Shown piece by piece: positions 1-8,484 of a stretch of 64,000 nucleotides of DNA. The position numbers and the translations under genes were made by a program. The stretch covers positions 62,001 through 126,000 of the forward strand of contig JAXGMN010000038.1 of NCBI GenBank assembly GCA_040768665.1. The letters run 5' to 3'. This DNA comes from JABWBD01 sp040768665 (GTDB lineage Bacteria; Planctomycetota; Planctomycetia; Pirellulales; Thermoguttaceae). The notes beneath the pieces are model-generated. The model was not told the origin of the DNA. It worked only from the letters and a program-made list of their open reading frames with translations, and searched no databases. Each line of letters begins with the position of its first letter. Position 1 is the stretch's first letter.

Positions 1-1
1 C

Positions 2-49
2 ACCCGCCAGGCGGCTGAGCTGGTTCGATACCAACAGGCGGTCGGGTGA
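2..49 (+). CDS. Possible 3' end of a gene cut by the window edge
   Basis: Frame 2 is open from the window edge to a TGA at 47-49 and reads TRQAAELVRYQQAVG. The amphipathic, Ala/Gln-rich ending resembles the C-termini of flagellar hook-associated or outer-membrane efflux proteins, but fifteen residues cannot settle that. It may be a chance open frame. Confidence 0.2.
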   Translation, partial: TRQAAELVRYQQAVG

Positions 50-226
50 TGGAGCATTCAAGTCCGACATTTGACCGGACAGAGTGACTCCCCAGTTGCG
101 CCGCCCCAGACGAACCTGCTGAAAAAGAAGGACTGGCTCTGCGACCGGTGGCAGGTTGACTTGACGACAAACACAGAATCTTGCGGTGCCTGTTCCCATT
201 TTCAGCAGGCTCCAGAGGGGCCGAAG

Positions 227-610
227 ATGTCGGAACCGGTCGAAATTGCTGTTGCCGTCGTCGAACACCATGGCCATGTCCTCATCGGCTTGCGCCCGCC
301 GGGAACCCCGCTGGCCGGCTACTGGGAATTCCCGGGCGGAAAAATCGCCCCCGGCGAGCACCCGGAAGTGGCGGCGATCCGGGAGTGCCGAGAGGAGGCA
401 GGACTGGAGATACGCGTTGTTCGTGCGTGGCTGAAGGTGGAGCATCGATACGAGCATGGGCCCGTGCGTGTCCACTTCTTTGCGGCCGAACCGCTCACGC
501 CTCGCCCTTTCCCCCACGCCCCGTTTCGCTGGGTTCGACGGTCGGAACTGCACGAATACACGTTTCCCCCGGCCAACGCCCCAATCCTCGCCGAGTTGAT
601 CAGCACATAG
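227..610 (+). CDS. mutT: Nudix hydrolase, MutT type (8-oxo-dGTP diphosphatase-like)
   Basis: This 127-residue protein is the usual length for a MutT-type Nudix enzyme, which hydrolyses oxidised nucleoside triphosphates such as 8-oxo-dGTP to the monophosphate in the cytoplasm. The full Nudix box (G-x5-E-x7-RE-x2-EE-x-G-L) is present at about residues 38-60, with WEFPGGK just before it and a FRWV segment near the C-terminus, as in MutT. The frame is open upstream to an ATG at 71, but the extra 52 residues are Cys/Trp-rich and unlike any Nudix N-terminus, so the ATG at 227 was chosen. It stands alone, with about 490 bases before the complex I genes. The substrate is inferred from the family. Confidence 0.85.
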   Translation: MSEPVEIAVAVVEHHGHVLIGLRPPGTPLAGYWEFPGGKIAPGEHPEVAAIRECREEAGLEIRVVRAWLKVEHRYEHGPVRVHFFAAEPLTPRPFPHAPFRWVRRSELHEYTFPPANAPILAELIST

Positions 611-1103
611 GTGCAAAGGGTCTCGGGAAGGAACGACGAAAGACGCAAATACTCCTCTTCTGCAGCCACGACAGAATGGCACACGCCACAGGCGAAATTA
701 CCCCGAAAGAAGGGTTGAGTGTGGGGAAATTCCTGACGATAATCATAGCGTGAGGGGAGACCCTCACCCTATCGCCCTTCGTAGGTCCCTGCCCCGCCTA
801 CGAAGGGCTGTTTATTGCGCCCCCGCGCCTCCCCTTCCCCACCTGTTTCGGAGCAGTAGCTGCTAACCGCGTTGCCCCCGACTCCAGACGGGCAGTCTGT
901 GTCCACGTACGGGCGCTTTGTTCGCGGGTTGACCAAGTTCAGGGTGGTTCCTAGAATGTCGATGGGCTATCCCGCTGTAGAGTGAAAAGCGGGCTGCATC
1001 GCTCCCTAGCCCACCCTTGGCGAATAGATCAGCCCAGTCTGGGTCTCCCCGTGTCCAACTCCCCGTTTTGTTGGGGCCTCTCATTGTCATCGGAAGGCTT
1101 TCT
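611..1103. other. Intergenic region ahead of nuoA
   Basis: No convincing gene was found in these 493 bases. There are two hairpins at 751-766 and 775-807 (separate entry). The rest must hold the promoter of the nuo operon, but no clear -35/-10 pair could be picked out by eye. Confidence 0.5.
751..807. repeat. Two adjacent hairpins, possible terminator
   Basis: The first hairpin has TGAGGG (751-756) and CCCTCA (761-766) around a GAGA tetraloop. The second has a perfect 11-bp stem, CCCTTCGTAGG (775-785) with CCTACGAAGGG (797-807), and an 11-base loop. Only a weak T-rich stretch (CTGTTTATT) follows. It could terminate transcription from the mutT side or be a mobile palindromic repeat. Confidence 0.45.
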
Positions 1104-1565
1104 ATGCAAGGGAGTACGGTTCCGATCCTTCTGCTGCTGGCGGTGACGGCCGGCTTGGCGGCGATTTTGCTGCTGATCGCCAATGTTCTCAACCCGAAGC
1201 GGCCCGGACGCGTGAAACGCATGCCGTACGAGAGCGGCATGGACCCGATCCACGACACTCGGCGGCGGTTCGGCGTGCACTTTCATCTCCTGGCGATCGC
1301 ATTCCTGGTCTTCGACGTGGAACTGCTGTTCCTTTATCCATGGGCGGTGGCAATGCGTCCGGCTGCACAGGTTTCCGCGTCGGTCGACGCCCCGGCACCG
1401 CAGCCTCGAATTGCCGTGCCGGAGCCGCTCGGCGGCGAACACGTGCCAAGAGCCGGAATCGATTGGACTCCGCGTCCGGCCTTCCTCGGTGGACTTGTTT
1501 TCATCCTCCTTCTCGCGCTGGGATTTGTGTACGACTGGCGTAAGGGGATTTTTCAATGGCGGTAG
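1104..1565 (+). CDS. nuoA: NADH-quinone oxidoreductase subunit A
   Basis: NuoA is a small membrane subunit next to the quinone-entry region of complex I. Three hydrophobic helices are visible at about residues 5-27, 58-80 and 124-145. The family core is present: the NPKRPGRVKRMPYESG loop (roughly 30-46) and the FLVFDVELLFLYPWA segment in helix 2. At 153 residues it is longer than the usual 115-135 because of a roughly 35-residue Pro/Ala-rich insert before the last helix. The start is the ATG at 1104, preceded by GGAAGG; an upstream in-frame ATG at 1017 adds non-NuoA sequence. It overlaps nuoB by 10 bases, which supports translational coupling. Confidence 0.93.
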   Translation: MQGSTVPILLLLAVTAGLAAILLLIANVLNPKRPGRVKRMPYESGMDPIHDTRRRFGVHFHLLAIAFLVFDVELLFLYPWAVAMRPAAQVSASVDAPAPQPRIAVPEPLGGEHVPRAGIDWTPRPAFLGGLVFILLLALGFVYDWRKGIFQWR

Positions 1566-2125
1566 ACTTGCCCGACAACGTACTGATCACGCGGCTCGAC
1601 GAATTGGTGAGCTGGTGCCGCAAGAACAGCCTCTGGCCGATGCCTTTTGCCACGGCGTGCTGCGGCATCGAGCTGATGGCCACCGGCGCGAGTCGCCACG
1701 ACCTGGCGCGCTTCGGCGCCGAGGTCTTCCGGTTCAGTCCGCGCCAGTGCGACCTGATGATCGTGGCGGGGCGGGTGGTCATGAAGATGCTTCCGGTTCT
1801 GCAGCGAATCTGGATGCAGATGCACGAGCCGAAGTGGTGTATCTCGATGGGCGCCTGTGCGTCGACCGGAGGCGTGTTCGACACCTACTGTGTCGTTCAG
1901 GGCGTCGACCGGTTCCTGCCGGTTGACATGTACGCGCCCGGCTGCCCCCCGCGACCGGAACAGTTGATCCAGTCCATCCTCGATTTGCAGGAGAAGATCC
2001 AGCGCGAGGGGACGATGTACGGCCGCGAGTTCGACGATCCCGAGCGCCAGAAACCAAAGCGAGCACTCCGTTTGGAGGGACGCAACGATACGGGAGGGCC
2101 TGGGCTCCGCCGTGGAACACCCTGA
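1556..2125 (+). CDS. nuoB: NADH-quinone oxidoreductase subunit B (N2 cluster)
   Basis: NuoB holds iron-sulfur cluster N2, the final electron donor to quinone, at the junction of the peripheral and membrane arms. The four expected ligands are present: the tandem Cys35-Cys36 in ACCGIE, Cys101 after SMGA, and Cys130 in PGCPPRP. The core ends near residue 160; a basic tail of about 30 residues follows and is not conserved in the family. The gene overlaps nuoA by 10 bases and is separated from nuoC by a 185-base stretch with palindromic repeats. Confidence 0.96.
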   Translation: MAVDLPDNVLITRLDELVSWCRKNSLWPMPFATACCGIELMATGASRHDLARFGAEVFRFSPRQCDLMIVAGRVVMKMLPVLQRIWMQMHEPKWCISMGACASTGGVFDTYCVVQGVDRFLPVDMYAPGCPPRPEQLIQSILDLQEKIQREGTMYGREFDDPERQKPKRALRLEGRNDTGGPGLRRGTP

Positions 2126-2163
2126 ATACGCTTCGGCCGAGAAAACAGGTGTTGCTGCGGACT

Positions 2164-2216
2164 GTAGGACGGATTGGCAATCCGTCCGCGACTCAGGGAC
2201 GGATTACCCATCCGTC
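2164..2216. repeat. Twin palindromes of the planctomycete GRIGNPS type
   Basis: Two adjacent palindromes: GGACGGATT-GGC-AATCCGTCC (2167-2187, 9-bp arms) and GGACGGAT-TACCC-ATCCGTCC (2197-2217 region). Read in frame with nuoC they encode GRIGNPSATQGRITHPS, a peptide type often mis-annotated at the N-termini of planctomycete proteins. They lie between nuoB and nuoC and could form RNA hairpins in the polycistronic message. Confidence 0.8.
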
Positions 2217-2310
2217 CTGCCGAATGCCGCCAACTTATTCCTTGAGCGATGATAAGTCGATTGATAATCCCGATCCAATACGACACCAACCGCTGCTTCG
2301 TCTTGAACCG

Positions 2311-2808
2311 ATGAGCACCTCCGAGACACTCGAAGCCCTGTCCCGGGCATTCGGCCCGTTGCCGACCAGCCAGTTTCGCGGCCAGTCTCGCGTGGTCGTC
2401 GAGCCCTGTTCGATTCACGACGTGCTTGCGTTTCTCAAGGAGCACCGGGGATTCGACATGCTGGTCGATCTCACGTGCGTTGATTATCTTTATTATCGCG
2501 ACGCGGTCGATCGCTTCGGCCTGGTCTACCTGTTGGCCAACACGGTGACCAACGAGCGGATCACGATCCGGGCGTTCCTGAACGATCCCGACCCGCAGGC
2601 CCCCTCGGTGGTCGACCTGTGGCGCGGCGCCGACTGGATGGAGCGCGAAGTGTGGGATATGTTCGGCATCCGCTTTGCGGGCCACCCCGACCTGCGGAGA
2701 ATCCTCCTGCCCGACGAGTTTACCGCCTTCCCGCTTCGTAAGGACTATCCGCTGCAAGGCCGCGGCGAGCGGCACAATTTCCCCGTGATCACGCGATCCG
2801 AGAGCTGA
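2311..2808 (+). CDS. nuoC: NADH-quinone oxidoreductase subunit C
   Basis: NuoC is the 30-kDa peripheral subunit of complex I that packs against NuoD. It is 165 residues long here. The family signature is clear near residues 112-135 (ERE-VWDMFGIRF-GHPDLRRILL), followed by FPLRKDYPLQG. The frame is open to an ATG at 2149, but that extension translates the palindromic repeat just upstream, so the ATG at 2311 (MSTSETLEAL) was chosen. The stop is one base before the nuoD start. NuoC and NuoD are separate here, unlike the fused NuoCD of enterobacteria. Confidence 0.95.
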   Translation: MSTSETLEALSRAFGPLPTSQFRGQSRVVVEPCSIHDVLAFLKEHRGFDMLVDLTCVDYLYYRDAVDRFGLVYLLANTVTNERITIRAFLNDPDPQAPSVVDLWRGADWMEREVWDMFGIRFAGHPDLRRILLPDEFTAFPLRKDYPLQGRGERHNFPVITRSES

Positions 2809-2809
2809 G

Positions 2810-4036
2810 ATGCCCCTGACCCGTTCCGAACTCTACGGCGACACGGCCACGGACGAGCCGCAGCAGTATCTGTGGACGATGAATTTCGGGCCGCAGCACC
2901 CGGCCACCCATACGACCCTGCGCCTGGTCCTCAAGCTGGACGGCGAGCGGGTCATCGAAGCGACGCCCGACATCGGCTATCTCCATTCGGGCTTCGAGAA
3001 GCTCGGCGAGCACCTCGACTACAACCAATACGTCACGATCACCGACCGGATGAACTACGTCTCGCCGATGTCGAACAACGTGGCGTGGCACATGGCGGTT
3101 GAGAAGCTGCTGGGCATCGACGTGCCGCCGCGATGCCAATACATCCGGGTGATCGTAAACGAATTGTCGCGAATCAGCGATCACCTGCTCTGCGTGGGGG
3201 CGATGGGGCTGGATACCGGGGCCTTCACCTATTTTCTCTACGCCTTCAACCCGCGCGAGCAGCTCTACGACATTTTCGAAGCCCTCTGCGGCGCCCGCTT
3301 CACCAACAGCTACACGCGCGTCGGCGGGCTGATGCACGACGCCTCGCCCGCGGCGATCCGGATGATCCGCGATTTCCTGGCCGGCTTCCCCAAGGTGCTC
3401 GACGACCTGGAGCGGCTGTTGAATCGCAACCGCATCTTCGTCGATCGAACCAAGGGCGTCGGCGTGCTGACCAGGGAGGAGGCGATCAACCGGAGTTGCA
3501 CCGGGCCGGTGGCGCGGGCCAGCGGCGTCACCCGCGACGTTCGCAAGGACGAGCCGTACCTGGCCTATCCCGATTTCGACTTCAAGATCTGTTGCGCTCA
3601 GGGCGGCGACTGCTACGCCCGCTATCTCGTGCGTCTGGCCGAGATGCGGGAGAGCATGAACATCGTGCGGCAAGCTGTCGAGAACCTTCCGGCCGGCCCC
3701 GTGAACATCGGCGTCGACGACCGCGCGATCCTTCCCCCGAAAGGCCAGGTCTTCTCAACCATCGAAGGGTTGATCACGCACTTCGAGCTCGTGATGAGCA
3801 ACCGCGGGTTCGAAGTACCGAACGAAGAGTCGTACTTCGCCTCGGAGGCGCCCAACGGCGAGCTGGGATTCTATGTCGTCGGCGACGGCACGAACCGCGC
3901 CTACCGGGCGCGCTGCCGGCCGCCGTCGTTCATCCACTTCTCGGTTTTCCCTCACCTGATTCGCGGCCACCGGCTCAGCGACGTGGTGGCCGTGCTCGGA
4001 AGCCTGAACATTATTGCTGCGGAACTGGACCGATAA
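2810..4036 (+). CDS. nuoD: NADH-quinone oxidoreductase subunit D
   Basis: NuoD is the 49-kDa subunit that forms the quinone-binding pocket with NuoB. Length (408 residues) and sequence match the family throughout: GPQHPATHTTLRLVLKLDGE near the N-terminus carries the pocket histidines, GYLHSGFEKL follows, and the SRISDHLLCVGAMGLDTGA and YTRVGGLMHD blocks are intact. The C-terminus ends with the typical VVAVLGSLNIIAAELDR. It starts one base after the nuoC stop. A repeat-rich 141-base gap separates it from nuoE. Confidence 0.97.
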   Translation: MPLTRSELYGDTATDEPQQYLWTMNFGPQHPATHTTLRLVLKLDGERVIEATPDIGYLHSGFEKLGEHLDYNQYVTITDRMNYVSPMSNNVAWHMAVEKLLGIDVPPRCQYIRVIVNELSRISDHLLCVGAMGLDTGAFTYFLYAFNPREQLYDIFEALCGARFTNSYTRVGGLMHDASPAAIRMIRDFLAGFPKVLDDLERLLNRNRIFVDRTKGVGVLTREEAINRSCTGPVARASGVTRDVRKDEPYLAYPDFDFKICCAQGGDCYARYLVRLAEMRESMNIVRQAVENLPAGPVNIGVDDRAILPPKGQVFSTIEGLITHFELVMSNRGFEVPNEESYFASEAPNGELGFYVVGDGTNRAYRARCRPPSFIHFSVFPHLIRGHRLSDVVAVLGSLNIIAAELDR

Positions 4037-4040
4037 CAAG

Positions 4041-4164
4041 CACGAATGACGAATCACGAATGACGAAAGAATGCCCGAATGCCGAAGTCCGAAGCCGCCG
4101 TACGGTCGTGGCCCTTCGTCATTCGTGCTTCGTCATTCTTTCGTCATTCGTCATTCGTCATTCC
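4041..4164. repeat. CGAATGACGAA tandem and inverted repeat element
   Basis: The left half carries repeated CGAATGACGAA-like units (4042-4071). The right half carries their complement, TTCGTCATTCG, repeated several times (4114-4163), making one imperfect inverted repeat. The intervening bases can pair only partly. Translated on the + strand it gives FVIRASSFFRHSSFVI, the well-known repeat peptide of planctomycete annotations. It lies between nuoD and nuoE. Confidence 0.75.
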
Positions 4165-4177
4165 ACCCCCTTGCCCC

Positions 4178-4714
4178 ATGTCTACCACTGAACGGCTCCT
4201 GAACGACGAAATCCGCGAGGCGATCCAGGCCTACTTCCCGCGCTACCCGAACCGCCGCGCGGTCGTGCTGCCGGCCCTGCATGTGGTCCATGAGCGGCTT
4301 GGACACGTGCCGCACCAGGCGGTGGTTGAAATCGCGGAGTTGCTCGGACTAGCGCCCGCCGACGTGCTCGATACGCTCTCGTTCTACGGATTCTTCAAGC
4401 AGGACGAGCCGATGGGCAGGCTCCGCGTATGGGTCTGCCGGTCGATCAGTTGCGCGGCCTGCGGCGGCGAAGAATTGTTGGAGTATCTCTGCCAACGGCT
4501 GGGCATCCGACCGGGCGAGACTACCCCGGACGGGCGCATCACGCTCGAATTCGCCGAGTGTCTCGGGGCCTGCGACCACGCCCCGGTGATGCTGGCCGGC
4601 AACACGCTGCACAAGAGATTGACCACCGAAAACATCAACGAATTCCTCGCATCGCTCGAATCCTCGTTTAACCCCAGTGCCCAACGGGCCGGGCGGGAGC
4701 CAAAGATGACGTGA
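4178..4714 (+). CDS. nuoE: NADH-quinone oxidoreductase subunit E (N1a cluster)
   Basis: NuoE is the 24-kDa thioredoxin-like subunit that carries the [2Fe-2S] cluster N1a beside NuoF. All four ligands are present as C87-x4-C92 and C128-x3-C132. The N-terminal helical part (AIQAYFPRYPNRRAVVLPALH) and the DVLDTLSFYGFF motif are normal. The protein has 178 residues. An upstream ATG at 4079 is in frame but would translate the repeat element, so 4178 was used. A 113-base gap separates it from nuoF. Confidence 0.95.
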   Translation: MSTTERLLNDEIREAIQAYFPRYPNRRAVVLPALHVVHERLGHVPHQAVVEIAELLGLAPADVLDTLSFYGFFKQDEPMGRLRVWVCRSISCAACGGEELLEYLCQRLGIRPGETTPDGRITLEFAECLGACDHAPVMLAGNTLHKRLTTENINEFLASLESSFNPSAQRAGREPKMT

Positions 4715-4827
4715 CCACGGACCCTAACGCCGCAACCAGCCCCCTCGCCGCCTCACCACCGGCGCGCGGCCGGCTGGGCGTTGCAGCCAAACGAACCCAC
4801 CAACCCTGACTCGACCTGCATCCGAAC

Positions 4828-6225
4828 GTGGCAGACTACGAACCGGTCCTCCTGGCCAACATCCGCAAAGAAGGCAGCCACCGGCTGGCCGTTTACGAGG
4901 CCGCCGGCGGCTACCGTACGCTGCGCCGCATCCTCAACGACCACTCGCCGGCCGACGTGATCGAGATTGTCCGCGCCAGCAATCTTCGCGGACGCGGCGG
5001 AGCCGGCTTTCCGACGGGGCTGAAATGGTCGTTCCTGCCGGAGGATCACCCCGGCCCGTTCTACATGTGCGTCAATGCCGACGAGAGCGAGCCGGGCACC
5101 TTCTGCAACCGCGTGCAGATGGAGCTCGATCCGCACCAGGTCATTGAGGGGATCATCCTCAGTTGCTATGCCACTCGTGCCAGTACGGCCTACATCTATC
5201 TTCGCTACGAGTATCCTCTGGCCTTCGAGCGGCTCGAAAACGCGCTAGCCGAATGCTACCACAAAGGCTATCTCGGCAAGAATATCCTCGGCCATGAATT
5301 CTCGCTCGATATCTACGTTCATCGCGGCGCCGGCGCCTATATCTGCGGTGAAGAGACCGGGCTGATCGAAAGCCTCGAAGGGAAGCGGGCGTGGCCGCGG
5401 ATCAAGCCGCCCTTCCCGGCCGTCGAAGGCTTGTTCCGCAAGCCCACGGTGATCAACAACGTCGAGACGCTCACCTGCGTGCTTCACATCCTCGATCGCG
5501 GCGTCGACTGGTTCAAATCGATCGGCACCCCGTCCGAGCCGAACAATCCCCGCGATCCCGGCAGCTACGGCCCCAAGCTCTTCGGGATCAGCGGACACGT
5601 AAACCGTCCGGGCCTCTTCGAGCTCCCGTTGGGAATCCCGTGCCGCGAGTTGATCGAGGAATATGGCGGCGGTGTTCGCAAAGGCCGCCGTGCAAAGGCG
5701 GTGGTCTCGGGCGGCTTGAGCACGGGCGTGATGACCGAGGCCGAGCTCGATACCCTAATGGACTTCAGCGGTCCGCTCCGCGTCGGCTGCCTGGGGCTCG
5801 GCACCGCCGGGGTCGTCGTGATGGACGAAACCTACTCGATGATCGACTTCCTCCATAATAGCTGCCGGTTCTTCGCCCACGAGAGCTGCGGCCAGTGCAC
5901 TCCCTGCCGCGAGGGCACCCACTGGGCCGTGGCCATGATGCAGCGGATTCAGGCCGGCCGCGGCCGCCTGAAAGACCTCGACCTGCTGCTGGAAATCGCC
6001 GACAACATCGGCATCATCCCCGGTACAACGATCTGCGGGCTGGCCGACGGCGCCGCCTGGCCCATCAAGACCGCCATCCGCAAGTTCCGCAGCGAATTCG
6101 AGGACCACATCAAACGAACCAATCCGGCCGGCTACACTCGCCAGGACCCGCCCCCGGCGATGGCCCTCGCAATGGGAAATGGTCATCTGCAGGCAAGACA
6201 GGAAGTTCGAATCAAATCCCAATGA
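4828..6225 (+). CDS. nuoF: NADH-quinone oxidoreductase subunit F (FMN, N3, NADH site)
   Basis: NuoF oxidises NADH, holds FMN and passes electrons to cluster N3. The glycine-rich FMN/NADH loop GRGGAGFP is at residues 55-62, and GAGAYICGEETGLIESLEG, which contributes to nucleotide binding, is near 170. N3 is bound by C354, C357 and C360 (SCGQCTPCREG) and by C403 (TTICGL). The start is a GTG at 4828. At 465 residues it has a slightly long, low-conservation tail after residue 430. Confidence 0.96.
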   Translation: MADYEPVLLANIRKEGSHRLAVYEAAGGYRTLRRILNDHSPADVIEIVRASNLRGRGGAGFPTGLKWSFLPEDHPGPFYMCVNADESEPGTFCNRVQMELDPHQVIEGIILSCYATRASTAYIYLRYEYPLAFERLENALAECYHKGYLGKNILGHEFSLDIYVHRGAGAYICGEETGLIESLEGKRAWPRIKPPFPAVEGLFRKPTVINNVETLTCVLHILDRGVDWFKSIGTPSEPNNPRDPGSYGPKLFGISGHVNRPGLFELPLGIPCRELIEEYGGGVRKGRRAKAVVSGGLSTGVMTEAELDTLMDFSGPLRVGCLGLGTAGVVVMDETYSMIDFLHNSCRFFAHESCGQCTPCREGTHWAVAMMQRIQAGRGRLKDLDLLLEIADNIGIIPGTTICGLADGAAWPIKTAIRKFRSEFEDHIKRTNPAGYTRQDPPPAMALAMGNGHLQARQEVRIKSQ

Positions 6226-6690
6226 CCAAATACCCAATGACCCAAACCCTGCTGCCCACAACGGGTTCCCGACCCCTGCCGGCTTGCCCGGCAGGTGAGC
6301 GAGGTTCCCCGGCTAGCCAAGACAGTGTCTTTGGACCAGACCCCTGCCAGCTCGTCTGGCAGGTGAATGAGGTTGATCAGCTCTCCGGACGCAGGCTGAG
6401 TTTTTTTCCACCCGCCGGACGAACCGCGAGCACTCGGCTTTCACTCGATCACACTGCCCCCGGCAATGGCTTTGGCGGCAAGCGGAAATGGCAGATGGAA
6501 GCACGAAATACGAAATACGAAATACGAAACAAATACAAATGACCCAAATACAAATGAATTAAACCTCGGAGTTTCGTGCTTTGAATTCTCTGCTTTGAAT
6601 TTGTTTCGGATTTCGTGCTTCGAATTTCGGATTTCGAATGTCGTGCTTCGAATTTCGAATTTCAGACTTACACCTCCGGATTCCCCCCTG
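6226..6690. repeat. Repeat-filled gap between nuoF and nuoG
   Basis: No gene is evident in 465 bases. Two diverged copies of a palindromic unit (GACCCCTGCC-GGCTTGCCC-GGCAGGTGAGCGAGGTT style) lie near 6271-6306 and 6338-6374. A second repeat type fills about 6497-6666: TACGAAATACGAAATACGAA units on the left and complementary TTTCGTGCTTCGAATTTCG units on the right. The second translates to the FRISCFEFRISN peptide often mis-annotated in planctomycetes. Such a long interruption inside the operon is unusual; an internal promoter may lie here. Confidence 0.7.
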
Positions 6691-8346
6691 ATGCCCATCG
6701 TTCTCATTGACGGTCGCGAACTCGAATTCTCCGCCGACGAACGGCTCAACGCGATCCAGGCTGCCGAGCGGGTCGGGATCCAGGTGCCGTACTACTGCTG
6801 GCATCCGGGCCTGACGGTCGTCGCCAGTTGCCGGATGTGCCTCGTCGAGGTCGGCACCCGCAACGCCGCGACGGGCGAGATCAGCATGATGCCCAAGCTC
6901 GTGCCGGGCTGCAACACTCCCGTCCGCGACGGCATGGTCATCGTTACCAACAGCGAAAAGGTACAGCAGGCCCGCGCCATGGTCGAGGAGGACCTGCTGC
7001 TCCGCCACCCGATCGATTGCCCCATCTGCGACAAGGCGGGCGAATGCCTGCTGCAGGACTATCATTTCAAGTACGGCCAGGACGAACGGCGCGCCGATAT
7101 CCGCCCCTTTACCAGCCGCCGCCGCGACATCGGCGACGTCACCCTCTTCGTCGACCGCTGCATCATGTGCAGCCGTTGCGTCCGCTTCTGCCGCGAGATC
7201 AGCGGCACCAGCGAGCTCATGGTCGCCAACCGCGGCGCCCACGAGGAGATCGACGTCGCCCCCGGCTTTCCTCTACACAACAACCTATCGGGCAACGTCG
7301 TCGATCTGTGCCCGGTCGGCGCGCTGGGCGACAAGGATTTCCTCTACCAGCAACGCGTCTGGTACCTGCGTCGGCACAAGGGGATCTGCACCGGTTGCGC
7401 CACCGGTTGCTCGATCTGGGTCGAAGAGAACCAGGACCGCATTTACCGGCTCAAACCGCGCGAGAATCCCCAGATCAACCGTTGGTGGATCTGCAACGAA
7501 GGTCGCTACGGCTACCCGCACGTCCACGACGACCGTCGACTGGCCCAACCGCGTCGGCGGGACGGTCAGACGCTGGTCAACGTAGACTGGACCTCGCTCC
7601 CTGTCGAGCTTGTCGAGCGGCTTCGCGACGCCGGCCGCCTGGCGGCAGTCCTCTCGCCGTACTTGTCGGTCGAGGAGGCGTATCTGTTGGCAACGCTCGT
7701 CCGAGGCATCGACCCGGAAGCCCGACTCGTTCTCGGGCCGGTTCCGGTGGTCGGCGAGGACGAGCGATTCCCCAACGGTTTCACGGTATCCGCCGAAAAA
7801 TGCCCCAATCGGCGAGGCGTCGAGGAGATCATCGCGCGCTTCGAGAGTGGCCGAATCACGACCTTCGACCAGTTCCTCTCGGAGCTCCCAGGCGGACGGA
7901 TCGGCGGCCTGTGGTTCTCCGGCGGATACAAAAAGGAGAAGTGGATCGAAGAGGAAAAGGCCCGGCCGCTGGCCCAACTGAAACTGTTGATCGTCCAGGA
8001 CCTCTTCCCGTCGGCGATTTCCGCGCTGGCAACCTACGCATTGCCGGGCGCAGCCTTTGCCGAACGCGACGGTTCGTACGTCAACCGCAGCGACCATCTC
8101 CAGTCGATCCGCTGGGCGGTACGGCCGCCTTACGGCGTCCGGCCCGAGGGAACCTTGTACTGGGAGATGCTCGGCCGGTCGGGACTTTACAACGCCCGCG
8201 CAGTCCTGAGCGAGTTGGCCGCGAAAGTCTCCTATTTCCACGTCGCCGGCAGACCGGTGCCGGACATCGGAGTAAACCTGAAAGTGAACTTGCTGGCAGA
8301 ACAGCCGCAGTCGGCGGGTGGCCTGCCTGGCGGACTTGTTTCCTAG
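6691..8346 (+). CDS. nuoG: NADH-quinone oxidoreductase subunit G, short form
   Basis: NuoG carries the Fe-S chain of the NADH module. The [2Fe-2S] cluster ligands are C36, C47, C50 and C74. N5 is bound by H106, C110, C113 and C119, and N4 by C157, C160, C163 and C207. The off-pathway N7 motif is complete as C233-x2-C236-x3-C240-x27-C268. The molybdopterin-oxidoreductase-like C-terminal part is cut down: 551 residues in total against roughly 780-910 in Thermus or E. coli. The ATG at 6691 begins a normal ferredoxin fold; the frame is open upstream to 6466, but only through repeat sequence. Confidence 0.93.
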   Translation: MPIVLIDGRELEFSADERLNAIQAAERVGIQVPYYCWHPGLTVVASCRMCLVEVGTRNAATGEISMMPKLVPGCNTPVRDGMVIVTNSEKVQQARAMVEEDLLLRHPIDCPICDKAGECLLQDYHFKYGQDERRADIRPFTSRRRDIGDVTLFVDRCIMCSRCVRFCREISGTSELMVANRGAHEEIDVAPGFPLHNNLSGNVVDLCPVGALGDKDFLYQQRVWYLRRHKGICTGCATGCSIWVEENQDRIYRLKPRENPQINRWWICNEGRYGYPHVHDDRRLAQPRRRDGQTLVNVDWTSLPVELVERLRDAGRLAAVLSPYLSVEEAYLLATLVRGIDPEARLVLGPVPVVGEDERFPNGFTVSAEKCPNRRGVEEIIARFESGRITTFDQFLSELPGGRIGGLWFSGGYKKEKWIEEEKARPLAQLKLLIVQDLFPSAISALATYALPGAAFAERDGSYVNRSDHLQSIRWAVRPPYGVRPEGTLYWEMLGRSGLYNARAVLSELAAKVSYFHVAGRPVPDIGVNLKVNLLAEQPQSAGGLPGGLVS

Positions 8347-8364
8347 AGTGGACAACTACGTATG

Positions 8365-8460
8365 CTCGTTTAACCGCAGGGCCAACGGCCCGCGCGCGGC
8401 AGCGCGCAGGGCCTCTTACGCGCAATCTCGCGCGGGCCGTTGGCCCTGCGGCTAAACGAG
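8365..8460. repeat. Long inverted repeat between nuoG and nuoH
   Basis: Two 32-base arms (8365-8396 and 8429-8460) are reverse complements with one mismatch. The left arm begins CTCGTTTAACCGCAGGGCC and the right arm ends with its complement. A 32-base GC-rich loop lies between them. The structure stops 24 bases before the chosen nuoH start and could act as an RNA stabiliser, attenuator or mobile palindrome. Confidence 0.85.
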
Positions 8461-8484
8461 CGAAATGGCACGAGATATCTGATT

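Noticed and set aside
71..226. Longer N-terminus for the Nudix protein
   Set aside because: The added residues have no Nudix similarity and the ATG at 227 fits the family start.
6466..6690. Upstream extension of nuoG
   Set aside because: It translates repeat sequence (FRISCFEF-type peptide), not a ferredoxin fold; the ATG at 6691 begins it.
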